A stretch of DNA of 41,391 nt from positions 1 to 41,391 of the forward strand of contig JAFSXS010000020.1 in the NCBI GenBank assembly GCA_017443945.1, written 5' to 3'. The translations under genes were made by a program, and so were the position numbers. Positions 15,310-23,640 of the stretch are shown piece after piece; position 1 is the stretch's first letter, and every line of letters starts with the position of its first letter. The notes under the pieces are model-generated. The model was not told the DNA's origin. It made no database searches and worked only from the letters and a program-made list of their open reading frames with translations. This stretch comes from Synergistaceae bacterium. GTDB taxonomy: Bacteria; Synergistota; Synergistia; Synergistales; Aminobacteriaceae.

Positions 15310-16140
15310 AGACGTTTATATTTCGCTGCAATTCTGCTGTTATTCATTATCACGCCCGTTAAAGCTGAAAATTTGCGCATTATTTCATTATATCCGGGAC
15401 ATTCTGATAATATTTTTGCGCTGGGAGGGGAAAAACTTTTAATCGCACTCTCAGAAAACGATGACTCGGACTTATTGCCGGATTTGCCAAGAGTCTCTAT
15501 GAGGTCGAACGCTGAAAAAATTTTATCGCTGAGTCCTGATATTGTCGTTACAAGAAGTTTTGCGGAAAGACTCAACCCGAACTTATATGAAATTTTGCGC
15601 TTATCAGGCGTTAAAGTCTTGAGTCTCGATCCTCCAAGCTGGGAAAATTTCCCGGAATATTTAAAGACTCTTGCGCGAGAATTAAATTTAAACCCTGACT
15701 CAGCAATCACGAAATTAAATAATATCCGCGAAAATATAATATCTCAAGCACAAAATATAAAATTTAAGCCTAGAGTCTTTGTTGAAGCCACGTCAAGAGA
15801 AATTCACACATGTGCGCCGGACTCGTGGGCAGCAAATTTAATAGCTCTTGCAGGGGGAATAAATATCGCTGATTCTGCAAAATCTCTGCGCGCCGGGAGT
15901 GTCATAGCTCCATTTGGCCTAGAACGTGTGATAAAATCTCTCGAAAATCTTGATGTCTATATAATTCAAACCGGAGCAATGAACAGCACAACACTTCAAG
16001 ATTTTAACGCAAGGCACTGGGCAAAAGCTCTTAAACACGTGAAAGTTTACGAGGTGCCGGAAAAATATTTAAGCCGTCCTTCTTTGCTTGGACTCGAAAA
16101 GGGCGGAGAGATTCTCATAAAAATTTTTAGGGGGAAATAA
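15307..16140 (+). CDS. Periplasmic binding protein of the FecB/BtuF family (probable AUU start)
   Basis: From ATT at 15307 the product is 277 residues and begins with a complete signal peptide, (M)RRLYFAAILLLFIITPVKA, then the mature ENLRIISLYPGHSDNIFALG. Starting at the TTG (15373) would delete the signal sequence and leave an exported-type protein without one. The mature part has the class III binding-protein pattern: ILSLSPDIVV, a long connecting helix, a second lobe with AANLIALAGGINIAD, and a C-terminal VPEKYLSRPSLLGLEKG. The family binds vitamin B12, haem or ferric siderophores. The matching ATPase lies 1.1 kb away on the other strand; no permease is present. The HypE-like gene begins 3 bases after the stop, so the two are co-transcribed. 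Confidence 0.8.
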   Translation: MRRLYFAAILLLFIITPVKAENLRIISLYPGHSDNIFALGGEKLLIALSENDDSDLLPDLPRVSMRSNAEKILSLSPDIVVTRSFAERLNPNLYEILRLSGVKVLSLDPPSWENFPEYLKTLARELNLNPDSAITKLNNIRENIISQAQNIKFKPRVFVEATSREIHTCAPDSWAANLIALAGGINIADSAKSLRAGSVIAPFGLERVIKSLENLDVYIIQTGAMNSTTLQDFNARHWAKALKHVKVYEVPEKYLSRPSLLGLEKGGEILIKIFRGK

Positions 16141-16143
16141 ATT

Positions 16144-17091
16144 TTGCCGGGAAAATTAAATCCTGATATTTTGCGCAAAAATGTCTTAGATTTTACGGGA
16201 GCGAAACGAAATGATTTATTAGTCGGCGGCGGACTTGGTGAAGACGCTGCATTAATCCGCGTTAATGATGGGATTCTTGTCGCTGCGTCAGATCCCGTAA
16301 CAGGTGCAGAAAAAAACGCCGGAAAATTGCTCGTTCACGTAAACGCAAATGATTTAGCCTGCAAAGGTGCTGACCCTTCGTGGCTTATAGTAACGCTTAT
16401 AGTTCCGGACTCAATGGGCGTAAAATTTATAAGCTCAATCATGCAGGAAATTCACGAGGCTTGCAAAGAATTAAATATTTCAATCGCAGGAGGACACACG
16501 GAATTAACGAACAAATATTCACAGCCGGTTATTTCAGCTACAATGTTGGGAATGACAAAATATAATTTGAGCGCGAAAAATATTCGTGAAGGCGATAAAA
16601 TTTTATTGACCGGCCACGCAGGACTCGAGGGCATGAGCATTATTGCGCAGGATCGGGAAGATTTATTTTCGGAAATTTTTTCACGCAGCGAGATAAATAT
16701 TATTCAGTCATGGAGCAGCGAATTATCAATTATGAGACCTGCTAAAATTTTGCGTGAGTTTGCCCGTTACATGCACGACCCTACAGAAGGCGGACTCAAT
16801 GGCGCATTATATGAGACTTCAGAAGGCTGTAAAATGGGAATAAAATTTTTTGCTGACTCTATTCCGATTTCAGATTTTACAAAACGTGCGGCGGAAAAAT
16901 TAAATTTTAACCCGTTAAATTTAATCTCGTCAGGCATGTTATTAGCTGTGATTGCTCCTGAAAAAGTTTGTGAAGCTCAGGAAAAATTAAAATCGTCCGG
17001 CATAGATTCGAGCATAATCGGTGAATTTGATCCGCGCGAAAAAAATAATTTCAGCACTCACGAAGAATTATGGGGGATTCTTTCGCGTTAA
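16144..17091 (+). CDS. AIR-synthase-fold protein, HypE/ThiL-like
   Basis: 315 residues with the AIRS fold of ATP-binding proteins (HypE, ThiL, SelD, PurM). Visible are GGGLGEDAALI near residue 28, HVNANDLACKGADPSW (metal/ATP-binding Asp, about residues 65-80), IAGGHTELT and MHDPTEGGLNGALYE. HypE itself ends in a Cys that carries the thiocyanate/cyanide group; this protein ends in EELWGILSR with no C-terminal Cys, so it is not a classical HypE. ThiL is an alternative but the spacing fits HypE-like family members better. Start is TTG at 16144 with AGGGGG 9 bases upstream. It follows the binding-protein gene by 3 bases. Substrate unknown. Confidence 0.7.
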   Translation: MPGKLNPDILRKNVLDFTGAKRNDLLVGGGLGEDAALIRVNDGILVAASDPVTGAEKNAGKLLVHVNANDLACKGADPSWLIVTLIVPDSMGVKFISSIMQEIHEACKELNISIAGGHTELTNKYSQPVISATMLGMTKYNLSAKNIREGDKILLTGHAGLEGMSIIAQDREDLFSEIFSRSEINIIQSWSSELSIMRPAKILREFARYMHDPTEGGLNGALYETSEGCKMGIKFFADSIPISDFTKRAAEKLNFNPLNLISSGMLLAVIAPEKVCEAQEKLKSSGIDSSIIGEFDPREKNNFSTHEELWGILSR

Positions 17092-17117
17092 ATTTAAGTT
17101 GTGATAAAATATTTTTG

Positions 17118-17151
17118 TGCAGTTCTCGATTATGGGGGCTGCAATTTTTTT
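17118..17151 (+). terminator. Terminator after the HypE-like gene
   Basis: TGCAG (17118-17122) pairs with CTGCA (17139-17143), followed by ATTTTTTT. The stem is short with a large loop, so efficiency is uncertain. It ends inside the next dispersed repeat. Confidence 0.5.
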
Positions 17152-17176
17152 ACAACTACATTTACAACTACAAAAA
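17146..17176 (-). repeat. Dispersed element with 12-bp tandem motif (copy 1)
   Basis: The minus strand holds GTAGTTGTAAAT directly followed by GTAGTTGTAAAA, preceded by TTTTT. The same 28-base segment, with one base changed, occurs on the plus strand at 29146-29173. It lies between two convergent genes. Confidence 0.6.
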
Positions 17177-17265
17177 TGTTGACTCGTTTGTGCAATGATA
17201 ATTATTCGCGAATAAAAATTTTTTCTTAACGTGATAATTTGCGAACAAATAAAATTTTTTAATAA

Positions 17266-18024
17266 TTATCCCGGTAAAGCACGCCACATTTTTGACTCGA
17301 CAAAATCAGAATCATATAAATCACTCAAAATTTTTGAGTCCAGACTCTCGCATTTATTGAACGAAATTAATTCGCCGTCTCTGAGTCCTAAATAATAATC
17401 AGAGTAAGCTAACGATAAATTTATGTCGTGAACTGCTGTTATAATTGTCCGGCCTTCACGCGTTAAAGCCCGCAAAATCTCGAAGACTCCCGCTGACCTT
17501 CCCGGATCTAATGCGCTCGTAGGTTCATCAAGCAAAAAAATTTCTGTGTCCTGAGCAAGTGCCGCCGCTAAAAAAGTTAATTGCCTCTCACCGTCTGATA
17601 ATGAAGTTATGTCGCGTTCTAATAAATGAGTGATTCGCAAAGTTTCAGCAGCTTTTGTGATTAAAGCCTCGTCAAAACTTGTCAGCCTCGAAAATAGATT
17701 CATATAGGGCAATCGTCCTAGCGCAATAATTTCACGAGCACTAAAGCAATATGACGGCTTAAAATTTTTATCACTCATCACAAAACTTACTGAACGCGCA
17801 AATTTTTTTCTTGCAATATCGCGGACTTCACGAGAATTTAATTTAACGCTGCCGAGATAATTTTTCAGCCCGGCCAAGACTCGCAGGAGTGTACTTTTTC
17901 CGCTGCCGTTAGAGCCTATCAACGAAATTAACGCACCTGAAGGAACACGAAAATTTAAATCTTTCAGGACTCTATTTTTGCCGTAATCAGCGCATAAATT
18001 ATTAATCTCGTAAATTTCTCTCAT
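17266..18024 (-). CDS. ABC transporter ATPase of the FecE/BtuD (iron-siderophore/B12) type
   Basis: 252 residues from ATG at 18024 (a TTG at 18030 would add two). Walker A is GSNGSGKST, the signature is LSDGERQ, Walker B is IFLLDEPTSALD, and H-loop His is in AVHDINLSLAYSDYY. A Q-loop Gln is not obvious: the position reads VSFVMSDKNF. This is the ATPase class that pairs with FecCD/BtuC permeases and FecB/BtuF binding proteins, and a matching binding protein is encoded 1.1 kb away convergently. No BtuC-like permease lies in the window, so it must be encoded elsewhere or the set is incomplete. No clear Shine-Dalgarno is visible, and the start is only 41 bases from the divergent peptidase start. 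Confidence 0.8.
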   Translation of the reverse strand: MREIYEINNLCADYGKNRVLKDLNFRVPSGALISLIGSNGSGKSTLLRVLAGLKNYLGSVKLNSREVRDIARKKFARSVSFVMSDKNFKPSYCFSAREIIALGRLPYMNLFSRLTSFDEALITKAAETLRITHLLERDITSLSDGERQLTFLAAALAQDTEIFLLDEPTSALDPGRSAGVFEILRALTREGRTIITAVHDINLSLAYSDYYLGLRDGELISFNKCESLDSKILSDLYDSDFVESKMWRALPG

Positions 18025-18065
18025 TTGCAAATTATATAATATTTCGATACGAGGTGAATTATTAC

Positions 18066-19232
18066 GTGAAAAAGTTTATTGTAATGATATTATTAATTAC
18101 GGCGATAAAAGCTCAAGCCCTGCCGGTAAAGCATGACTCGCGCGTTCTGCCTGTGAAATCGCAAAAAGTTTTGGAGACCTGTTATTCATTTGCAGCAATG
18201 GGAGCATGTGAAGCAAATTTTATGACTCATAATCCTGACTCAAATATTAATTTGCCGGGGGATTTCTTAATTTCTTACGCTGAAGAGTTATTTACATTTC
18301 CAGCATTAGAACTTGGCGACGAGTTCACAGCAGCGGCGATATTGTCAAGACTTCCGGAATTTTGCGGACTTAGGCTCAGGGACGTATATTTTATGTCGCG
18401 TCATATGCCGTTCGACAAAGATTTTATCAGCGATGAGACGAGAAAAAATTTAATTCTCGCTAACGGTGCAATTTACGCGGGAATCTTTGTAGATCACAGA
18501 CTATTTGAGAGGCGCGGAAAAATTGTAACTTACTTCAACAACTCGCAGGAACGCAGAATAAATCACGATATTTTGATTACCGGCTGGGATGATAATTTTC
18601 CGTTGTTCTACTTCAATCCGAGACCGTCAAAAAATGGCGCGTGGCTCGTTAAAGACTCATGGAAACCGGAAAACAGCGAAAACGGTTATTACTGGATTCC
18701 TTATGAGCAGAATATTAAAGGCGGAGCAGCATTTATCACCGAAAAATTTAATCCTGACGCGAGAATTTATTTGCATGATGATTTAGGTTATTGCAGCTCT
18801 ATAAAATTTTCGTGGGCAGCAAATATTTTCAGAGTCCGCGAAGATTTAGAATATCTCAATGAAGCAGCATTCTACACGCCCAGAAATAATATGAGCTGGG
18901 ACATTTATATTTATGAGTGCGGGAAAAATTTTCCAGATTCACCCGTGTCAGGCATTCTGAAGAGTCATATTTCCGGAAAATTTGATTTAGCAGGCTATCA
19001 CACTGTAGAGATTCCCGAAAAATTTTCATTATGGCAGGGGACTTATTTATCAGTTATATTAAAGCTGGGAGCTAAAATAATGCCGGTAGAGACTCAGATT
19101 ATAAATTATTCTGACAATGCAGTAATAAACGCGAACGAGAGCTATTTTTCACTAGACGGCCAAAAATGGACTGACGGTAAAAATTTAAACTCTAACGCGT
19201 GCATAAAAATATTTACGGTGATTCGAGAATGA
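18066..19232 (+). CDS. Papain-fold (C1A) secreted protein with lectin-like C-terminus, probably impaired catalysis
   Basis: 388 residues from GTG at 18066, which sits 9 bases after GAGGTG; an in-frame GTG at 18054 lies within that site. Signal peptide VKKFIVMILLITAIKAQA. The C1A-like domain shows the oxyanion Gln (Q33), Cys in ETCYSFAA (C39) and His in NHDILITGWDD (H167). The catalytic Asn is replaced: LVKDSW has Asp197 where the paralogue downstream has Asn. The C-terminal half has the motif DLGYCSSIKFSWAANIFRV and a beta-rich lectin-like domain. Its stop overlaps the ATG of the next, better conserved paralogue (ATGA). Activity is uncertain: weakened protease, altered specificity or a binding-only partner. 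Confidence 0.8.
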   Translation: MKKFIVMILLITAIKAQALPVKHDSRVLPVKSQKVLETCYSFAAMGACEANFMTHNPDSNINLPGDFLISYAEELFTFPALELGDEFTAAAILSRLPEFCGLRLRDVYFMSRHMPFDKDFISDETRKNLILANGAIYAGIFVDHRLFERRGKIVTYFNNSQERRINHDILITGWDDNFPLFYFNPRPSKNGAWLVKDSWKPENSENGYYWIPYEQNIKGGAAFITEKFNPDARIYLHDDLGYCSSIKFSWAANIFRVREDLEYLNEAAFYTPRNNMSWDIYIYECGKNFPDSPVSGILKSHISGKFDLAGYHTVEIPEKFSLWQGTYLSVILKLGAKIMPVETQIINYSDNAVINANESYFSLDGQKWTDGKNLNSNACIKIFTVIRE

Positions 19233-20488
19233 GAAAAATTTTTATTATTATATTTGCGTTACTAATTGCGGGAGAATCTTACGCGCTGCCGAGCCGTTAT
19301 GACCTTCGCGGCTTTAACAGAGTCACTAGCGTAAAACATCAGGGAATCCCCGGACCTTGCTGGGCATTTGCGGCACTGGGAGCAATGGAGTCAAGCTGGC
19401 TGACTCAAAATTTAGGCGGCAACCCCGATTTATCAGAAATTCATTTAGCTTATTACGTCTACAAAGACTCTAATCCTGCAAGAAATTTCACATCAAGACT
19501 CAAAGACGGGACTCTAAGGCTTGAAGGCAATATTTTCAATGCAGCAGCTTTCTTGTCGCGTTTATCTGGGCCTGCAAACGAGAAAGATCTTAGATACTCA
19601 ACTACAGAACTTGATGACGTAAAAAAATTTGCTTCCCGCAAGAATCCCGAAGATTTCAGACGGCCAATGAGGTTAAGAGACGCATTTTTTATGTCGCGCT
19701 ATGAGAATCCTTCAGACACTATCAAGAAAGAATTAATCATAAATTACGGCGCAATAGTTATAACTTTCTGGCACAAACTCGACAAATTTCACGGCAATAC
19801 ATATTTCAACAACAACGGCCGGAAAACTAATCATGACGCATTATTAATCGGTTGGGACGATAATTTTTCGCGCAATAATTTCACTCCTAAGCCTGCTAAA
19901 AACGGTGCTTGGCTGGTAAAAAATTCTTTCGGGACAAGTACGGGTTATTTCTGGATGTCGTACGAGCAATTTACTAGAGGCGGGACGGCTTTTATCGCAG
20001 AAAAAAATAATCCCCGCTTGAGTCATTACGGTTATGATGATTTAGGCTGTTGCAGCGCGTTAAAATATTCGTGGGCAGCAAACATTTTTAGAGTCCGGAG
20101 GCGCAAAGAGTCTCTCATTGAAACAGGATTCTACACGACTCATAATAATGCGGGCTATGAAATATTTATTTATTTGCACGATAAAAAATTTCCTGACTCT
20201 CCTGTATCAGGCAAGTTAATTGCTAATTTTTCAGGCGAAATCAAGTATGCAGGCTATCACACTGTAAATTTGCCCGAAAGAATAAATTTGACTCATGAGG
20301 AATATTTTTCTGTAGTGCTGAAACTTTCAAATAAGTTAATGCCTGTAGAGACTCGAGTCAAAAACTTTTCAGAGAATGCAGTTATTCACGCGAAGGAGAG
20401 CTATTTTTCACGAGACGGGCAAAAATGGACTGACGGAATAAAATTTAATTCTAACGCCTGTATCAAAGCATTCACTATAACGCGATAA
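19229..20488 (+). CDS. Secreted C1A papain-like cysteine peptidase with lectin-like domain
   Basis: 419 residues from ATG at 19229, which overlaps the previous stop as ATGA; a start at 19199 would add ten residues before the signal peptide MRKIFIIIFALLIAGESYA. The catalytic set is intact: Q38 in KHQG, C44 in GPCWAFAAL, H202 in TNHDALLIGWDD and N232 in LVKNSFG. The C-terminal half has DLGCCSALKYSWAANIFRV and a beta-rich domain like the lectin-like domain attached to many bacterial C1A peptidases. It is about 30 residues longer than its upstream paralogue. Role: probably extracellular or periplasmic proteolysis, with binding to glycan or peptide through the C-terminal domain. Gene pair, same operon. 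Confidence 0.88.
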   Translation: MRKIFIIIFALLIAGESYALPSRYDLRGFNRVTSVKHQGIPGPCWAFAALGAMESSWLTQNLGGNPDLSEIHLAYYVYKDSNPARNFTSRLKDGTLRLEGNIFNAAAFLSRLSGPANEKDLRYSTTELDDVKKFASRKNPEDFRRPMRLRDAFFMSRYENPSDTIKKELIINYGAIVITFWHKLDKFHGNTYFNNNGRKTNHDALLIGWDDNFSRNNFTPKPAKNGAWLVKNSFGTSTGYFWMSYEQFTRGGTAFIAEKNNPRLSHYGYDDLGCCSALKYSWAANIFRVRRRKESLIETGFYTTHNNAGYEIFIYLHDKKFPDSPVSGKLIANFSGEIKYAGYHTVNLPERINLTHEEYFSVVLKLSNKLMPVETRVKNFSENAVIHAKESYFSRDGQKWTDGIKFNSNACIKAFTITR

Positions 20489-20494
20489 AAAAAT

Positions 20495-20520
20495 TCCCGG
20501 CCGTTTTTGTATGACCGGGA
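20495..20520 (-). terminator. Terminator for the Spy-like operon
   Basis: TCCCGG (20495-20500) pairs with CCGGGA (20515-20520). On the minus strand the hairpin is followed by ATTTTTTTA, a good U-tract. It also lies 6 bases after the plus-strand peptidase stop and may act on both. Confidence 0.7.
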
Positions 20521-20532
20521 TAAAAATTTTCG

Positions 20533-20859
20533 TTATTCTGCCTCTGCGTCTGGTGATTCTGGGTGTCTGTTGAAGTCCTCGACATCGTTTAAATATTTCT
20601 CGAACTCCCAAACGTCTAACTCCTGTTGCAGCTTAATAATTTTCCCATAAACCTCGCGGGCCTCTGCTTTATTGAGCGGATGACTCGTTAAAGCCTCGTC
20701 GAGATCTATATTTAATTTTGCAATTTCCGTAACTTTCTCGCGGATTTCCTTAGGCATATCGGGCGCAAACATTGAGTCGTGATGTCTGCTGCCGTGAAAT
20801 GCTAAAGCTGTCCCCGAAAATAGCATTACGATTAATAATACTGCCGCAAATTTCTTCAT
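20533..20859 (-). CDS. Small periplasmic Spy/CpxP-like helical protein
   Basis: 108 residues. Signal peptide MKKFAAVLLIVMLFSGTALA, then a His-rich start FHGSRHHDSMFAPDMP and two predicted amphipathic helices, EIREKVTEIAKLNIDLDEA and NKAEAREVYGKIIKLQQELD. This layout resembles Spy/CpxP/ZraP-type periplasmic chaperones and heavy-metal-responsive proteins, although the exact LTxxQ motif is absent. It shares an operon with the Pro/Arg-rich protein (33 bases apart) and is divergent from an OmpR-type two-component system, as CpxP is from CpxRA. Inference: envelope-stress chaperone or sensor modulator. Good AAGGAGA site before the ATG. Confidence 0.65.
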   Translation of the reverse strand: MKKFAAVLLIVMLFSGTALAFHGSRHHDSMFAPDMPKEIREKVTEIAKLNIDLDEALTSHPLNKAEAREVYGKIIKLQQELDVWEFEKYLNDVEDFNRHPESPDAEAE

Positions 20860-20892
20860 GCTTTAAAATCTCCTTCCCGTTATTGTCGCTAA

Positions 20893-21450
20893 TTATCTTC
20901 TCGGCGGTCGCGGTCCGGGTCCTGGTCTTGGGCCTGGGCGTGGGCCGGGTCTTGGCGGTAATGGTCTCGGCGGCATTGGTCGAGGTCCTGGGCCGGGTCT
21001 CGGTGCAAATCTTGGGCCAGGTCCTGGTCTTGGGCCAAATCTCGGTCCGGGAGGAGGCGGCGGCACTGGTCGAGGTCTGAAGCGCGGGCCAGGCGGCGGA
21101 GGAGTCGGGCCATAACGTCTATATCTCGGGCCATAATCATAATCATCAAAATATGGCGGAGGCGACGGTACATGCGGTCCGGGTCTAAATCTCGGTCTCG
21201 GCGGCATTGGTCGAGGTCCTGGGCCGGGTCTCGGTGCAAATCTTGGGCCGGGCGGCGGAGGCATATGCGGGCGAGGTCCGGGAAGCGGAGTATGTCTGTT
21301 TATCAGAGGCGGATTAGCTGTATTCGTTTTTCCGTTGTCTGATCTTACCGCGAGCGTGTCAAGTTCCTTAGCCTTTGCAGATTCAGCCGTAAATAAAATA
21401 CTTCCTGCTGCAATCACTGTAAGGGCTATTGCTAGAGTACGTTTCTTCAT
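20893..21450 (-). CDS. Exported Pro/Gly/Arg-rich repeat protein
   Basis: 185 residues. Signal peptide MKKRTLAIALTVIAAGSILFTAESAKA, a short spacer, then about 130 residues made almost wholly of PGPRP, PPPPGPRF and PRPMPPRP units, ending PGPGPRPPRR. It has no Cys and is very basic. The Tyr-rich break YFDDYDYGPRYRRYG near the middle is the only non-repeat core. The DNA is strikingly GC-rich compared with its neighbours and contains a 56-bp perfect duplication. Probably an extended polyproline-type protein in the envelope; function unknown. It starts after AAAGGAGG and is transcribed with the Spy-like gene, divergently from the two-component regulator. Confidence 0.7.
   Translation of the reverse strand: MKKRTLAIALTVIAAGSILFTAESAKAKELDTLAVRSDNGKTNTANPPLINRHTPLPGPRPHMPPPPGPRFAPRPGPGPRPMPPRPRFRPGPHVPSPPPYFDDYDYGPRYRRYGPTPPPPGPRFRPRPVPPPPPGPRFGPRPGPGPRFAPRPGPGPRPMPPRPLPPRPGPRPGPRPGPGPRPPRR
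20963..21249 (-). repeat. 56-bp perfect direct repeat inside the Pro/Arg-rich gene
   Basis: Positions 20963-21018 and 21194-21249 are identical over 56 bases by eye, 231 bases (77 codons) apart, so duplication or loss between them keeps frame. The encoded unit is GPRFAPRPGPGPRPMPPRP. Confidence 0.8.
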
Positions 21451-21562
21451 CTTTGTTAAACCTCCTTTATTTCTCTCAATCTTTCAACGCTGATAGAATA
21501 ACAATAAAATATGTGCGTCATATGAATTATAAATGAAAATTTTGTGAAGGAGTAATACTTAC

Positions 21563-22252
21563 ATGAAAATATTGATAGTTGAAGACGAAATCTCTATTTC
21601 TGAAGTCGTCAGCGCATATGCAAAACGTGAGGGACTCGAGACAATTTGCGCGTTTGACGGCCTGGAAGCATTAAATTTATTCGAGTCAGAGAGTCCTGAT
21701 TTGGTCGTGCTTGATTTAATGCTCCCGAAATTAAACGGTGAAGAAGTTTGCAGACGAATCCGCGAAAAATCTAACGTTCCTATTATCATGCTCACAGCAA
21801 AAAGCAGCGAGTCCGACGTTGTGTCAGGTCTTGACTTGGGCGCAAATGATTATGTAGCTAAACCCTTCAGCCCGCGAGTCTTAATGGCAAGAATCCGCGC
21901 ACAGTTACGGCCGAGAGAGAGTTTAACCCGCGATAATTTAGCGTCAGGTTCATGCGCAGACGGAAGAATCGAAATTGACCCCGAACGCGTAGAAATTCGC
22001 AAAGACGGCGTTGTTATTCCCGTTACAAAAAGTGAATTTCTTATTTTCTCGACTCTTGCGTCAAAACCGATTCGCACATGGTCGCGCGAAGAAATAATAA
22101 GATCTGCTCTCGGTGATGACTATGACGGCTTTGACAGGACTATTGACACGTACATAAAAAATTTGCGCAAAAAATTAGCTGAACCAGGCCACGAAAACGG
22201 CTGGATAAAAACTATTTACGGATTCGGATATAGGCTCGACGATGAAAAATAG
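21563..22252 (+). CDS. OmpR/PhoB-family response regulator
   Basis: 229 residues. Receiver domain (1-120) with acidic pair E8/D9, phospho-acceptor D51 in VVLDLMLP, switch Thr in IIMLTAKSS and Lys in DYVAKPF. The C-terminal winged helix (about 130-229) has the OmpR-family ending RKKLAEPGHENGWIKTIYGFGYRL. All key residues are present, unlike the regulator in the peptide operon. The kinase gene overlaps by 11 bases. The start is ATG with GAAGGAG upstream. It faces the Spy-like/Pro-rich operon across 112 bases, which probably hold divergent promoters, so it may control those genes in response to envelope stress. Confidence 0.92.
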   Translation: MKILIVEDEISISEVVSAYAKREGLETICAFDGLEALNLFESESPDLVVLDLMLPKLNGEEVCRRIREKSNVPIIMLTAKSSESDVVSGLDLGANDYVAKPFSPRVLMARIRAQLRPRESLTRDNLASGSCADGRIEIDPERVEIRKDGVVIPVTKSEFLIFSTLASKPIRTWSREEIIRSALGDDYDGFDRTIDTYIKNLRKKLAEPGHENGWIKTIYGFGYRLDDEK

Positions 22253-23609
22253 ATCTCTGAGATTTCATTTATTGCTGCTTTATGTGCTGCTTGCTGTGTT
22301 AAGCGGTATCGTTGTGCCTTCACTGGGAGTTAGATTAAGCGTCAATGCGTTCAGAAATTATTTAATTAACCGCCGTCAAGCAGATCTTGAAAATTTAAGC
22401 GAGTCCCTTGTTGAACTCTATCACGAAGAAGGCGGAAAATGGGAACGACGCAGAGTAATGGACATTTTGCGGCCTGCACCTCAATGGGGAGGAATGACAA
22501 TCGCGTTAAAAGATTCAGAAGGAAACGAAATTTTTACACTCCAGCCAAGACGGCCAAGACCCAGAAATCACAGAGAGCCTCAAAATATGGAAATTGAAAA
22601 CTTTAATATAAATCTCGACGACAATAACGGAAAAATTATCGGACTTCTTGAAATCGAACGCAGAGTCCCTCAATGGAGCTATCACGACAACCCGTTTATA
22701 AATTATTTGACGCGTTATACGTTGGCAGGAGCTTTTATCATGATAATTGCTGCTTGCGGGCTTGGTTATTTTGTCGCGGGAAAGTTAAGCAGGCCGGTCA
22801 TTAAAGCTATTGAACGTGCAAGACAAATTTCACGCGGAGAATATGACTCAGACGATAATTTAAAATCTTCAGGAATCAGGGAACTTGACGCACTCACAAA
22901 AGGAGTCAGAGATTTAGCGCGGTCTCTTGAAGGTCAGGAAAAATTACGCCGCCGATTAATGGTCGATGTAGCTCACGAGCTGAAAACGCCTTTAACTGTA
23001 GTGATGACTCAGATAGAAGCAATTTCCGACGGAATATTAGAGCCTACTCCCGAAAGATTAAATCTTTGTGTCAACGAGATGCAGAGATTAAGCGGCTTGA
23101 TCGGAAATGTTGAGACTTTAACGCGTCTTGAAGGCGAGACTCTTGCGATTCACACGGAATTAACTGACATGAAAAAATTTCTTGAACCCGTCATAGAAAG
23201 TTTTGCGCCGCTTTTCGAGAAGTCCGGGATAATTTTAATGAGTGAGCTTGCAAATAAAATTTTCTGCGAGATCGATACAGACAGCTTCAGGCACGTTATA
23301 GACAATTTATTATCAAATGCTCATAGATATACTAATAAAGGCGGCCAAGTTACATGCAGGCTTTCACGCGAAAATAATAATGCAGTTATCGAAGTCAGCG
23401 ACACAGGAATCGGAATATCAGATAAAGATTTGCCCAACATTTTCGAGCGTTTTTACAGGACTGATGAGTCACGCGCAAGAATAACAGGCGGAAGCGGTGT
23501 CGGACTTGCAATCGTCAAAGCGTCTGTCGAGGCTCACGGCGGAAAAATTACAGTTACGAGTCATAAAGATAAGGGGAGCTGCTTTAGAATCACTCTGCCG
23601 GTGAATTAA
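22242..23609 (+). CDS. Membrane sensor histidine kinase, partner of the OmpR-type regulator
   Basis: 455 residues. First transmembrane helix about 8-30, an extracytoplasmic sensor region of about 125 residues (rich in Arg/Pro around 100-115), second helix about 158-180, HAMP region, then a HisKA domain with phospho-acceptor H245 in DVAHELKTP. The ATPase domain has N box NLLSNAHRYTN, G1 DTGIGI, F box FERFYR and G2 GGSGVGLAI. This is a complete orthodox kinase of the BaeS/CpxA type. It overlaps the regulator by 11 bases. The signal sensed is unknown; the divergent Spy-like gene suggests misfolded envelope protein or metal. Confidence 0.92.
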   Translation: MKNRSLRFHLLLLYVLLAVLSGIVVPSLGVRLSVNAFRNYLINRRQADLENLSESLVELYHEEGGKWERRRVMDILRPAPQWGGMTIALKDSEGNEIFTLQPRRPRPRNHREPQNMEIENFNINLDDNNGKIIGLLEIERRVPQWSYHDNPFINYLTRYTLAGAFIMIIAACGLGYFVAGKLSRPVIKAIERARQISRGEYDSDDNLKSSGIRELDALTKGVRDLARSLEGQEKLRRRLMVDVAHELKTPLTVVMTQIEAISDGILEPTPERLNLCVNEMQRLSGLIGNVETLTRLEGETLAIHTELTDMKKFLEPVIESFAPLFEKSGIILMSELANKIFCEIDTDSFRHVIDNLLSNAHRYTNKGGQVTCRLSRENNNAVIEVSDTGIGISDKDLPNIFERFYRTDESRARITGGSGVGLAIVKASVEAHGGKITVTSHKDKGSCFRITLPVN

Positions 23610-23640
23610 ATTTATTTTACCGCAATCATTGTTTAAGGCT

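Noticed and set aside
20772-21239. Open frames on both strands across the Pro/Arg-rich gene
   Set aside because: They are a by-product of the GC-rich PGPR repeats; only the minus-strand frame at 20893-21450 has a signal peptide and a ribosome binding site.
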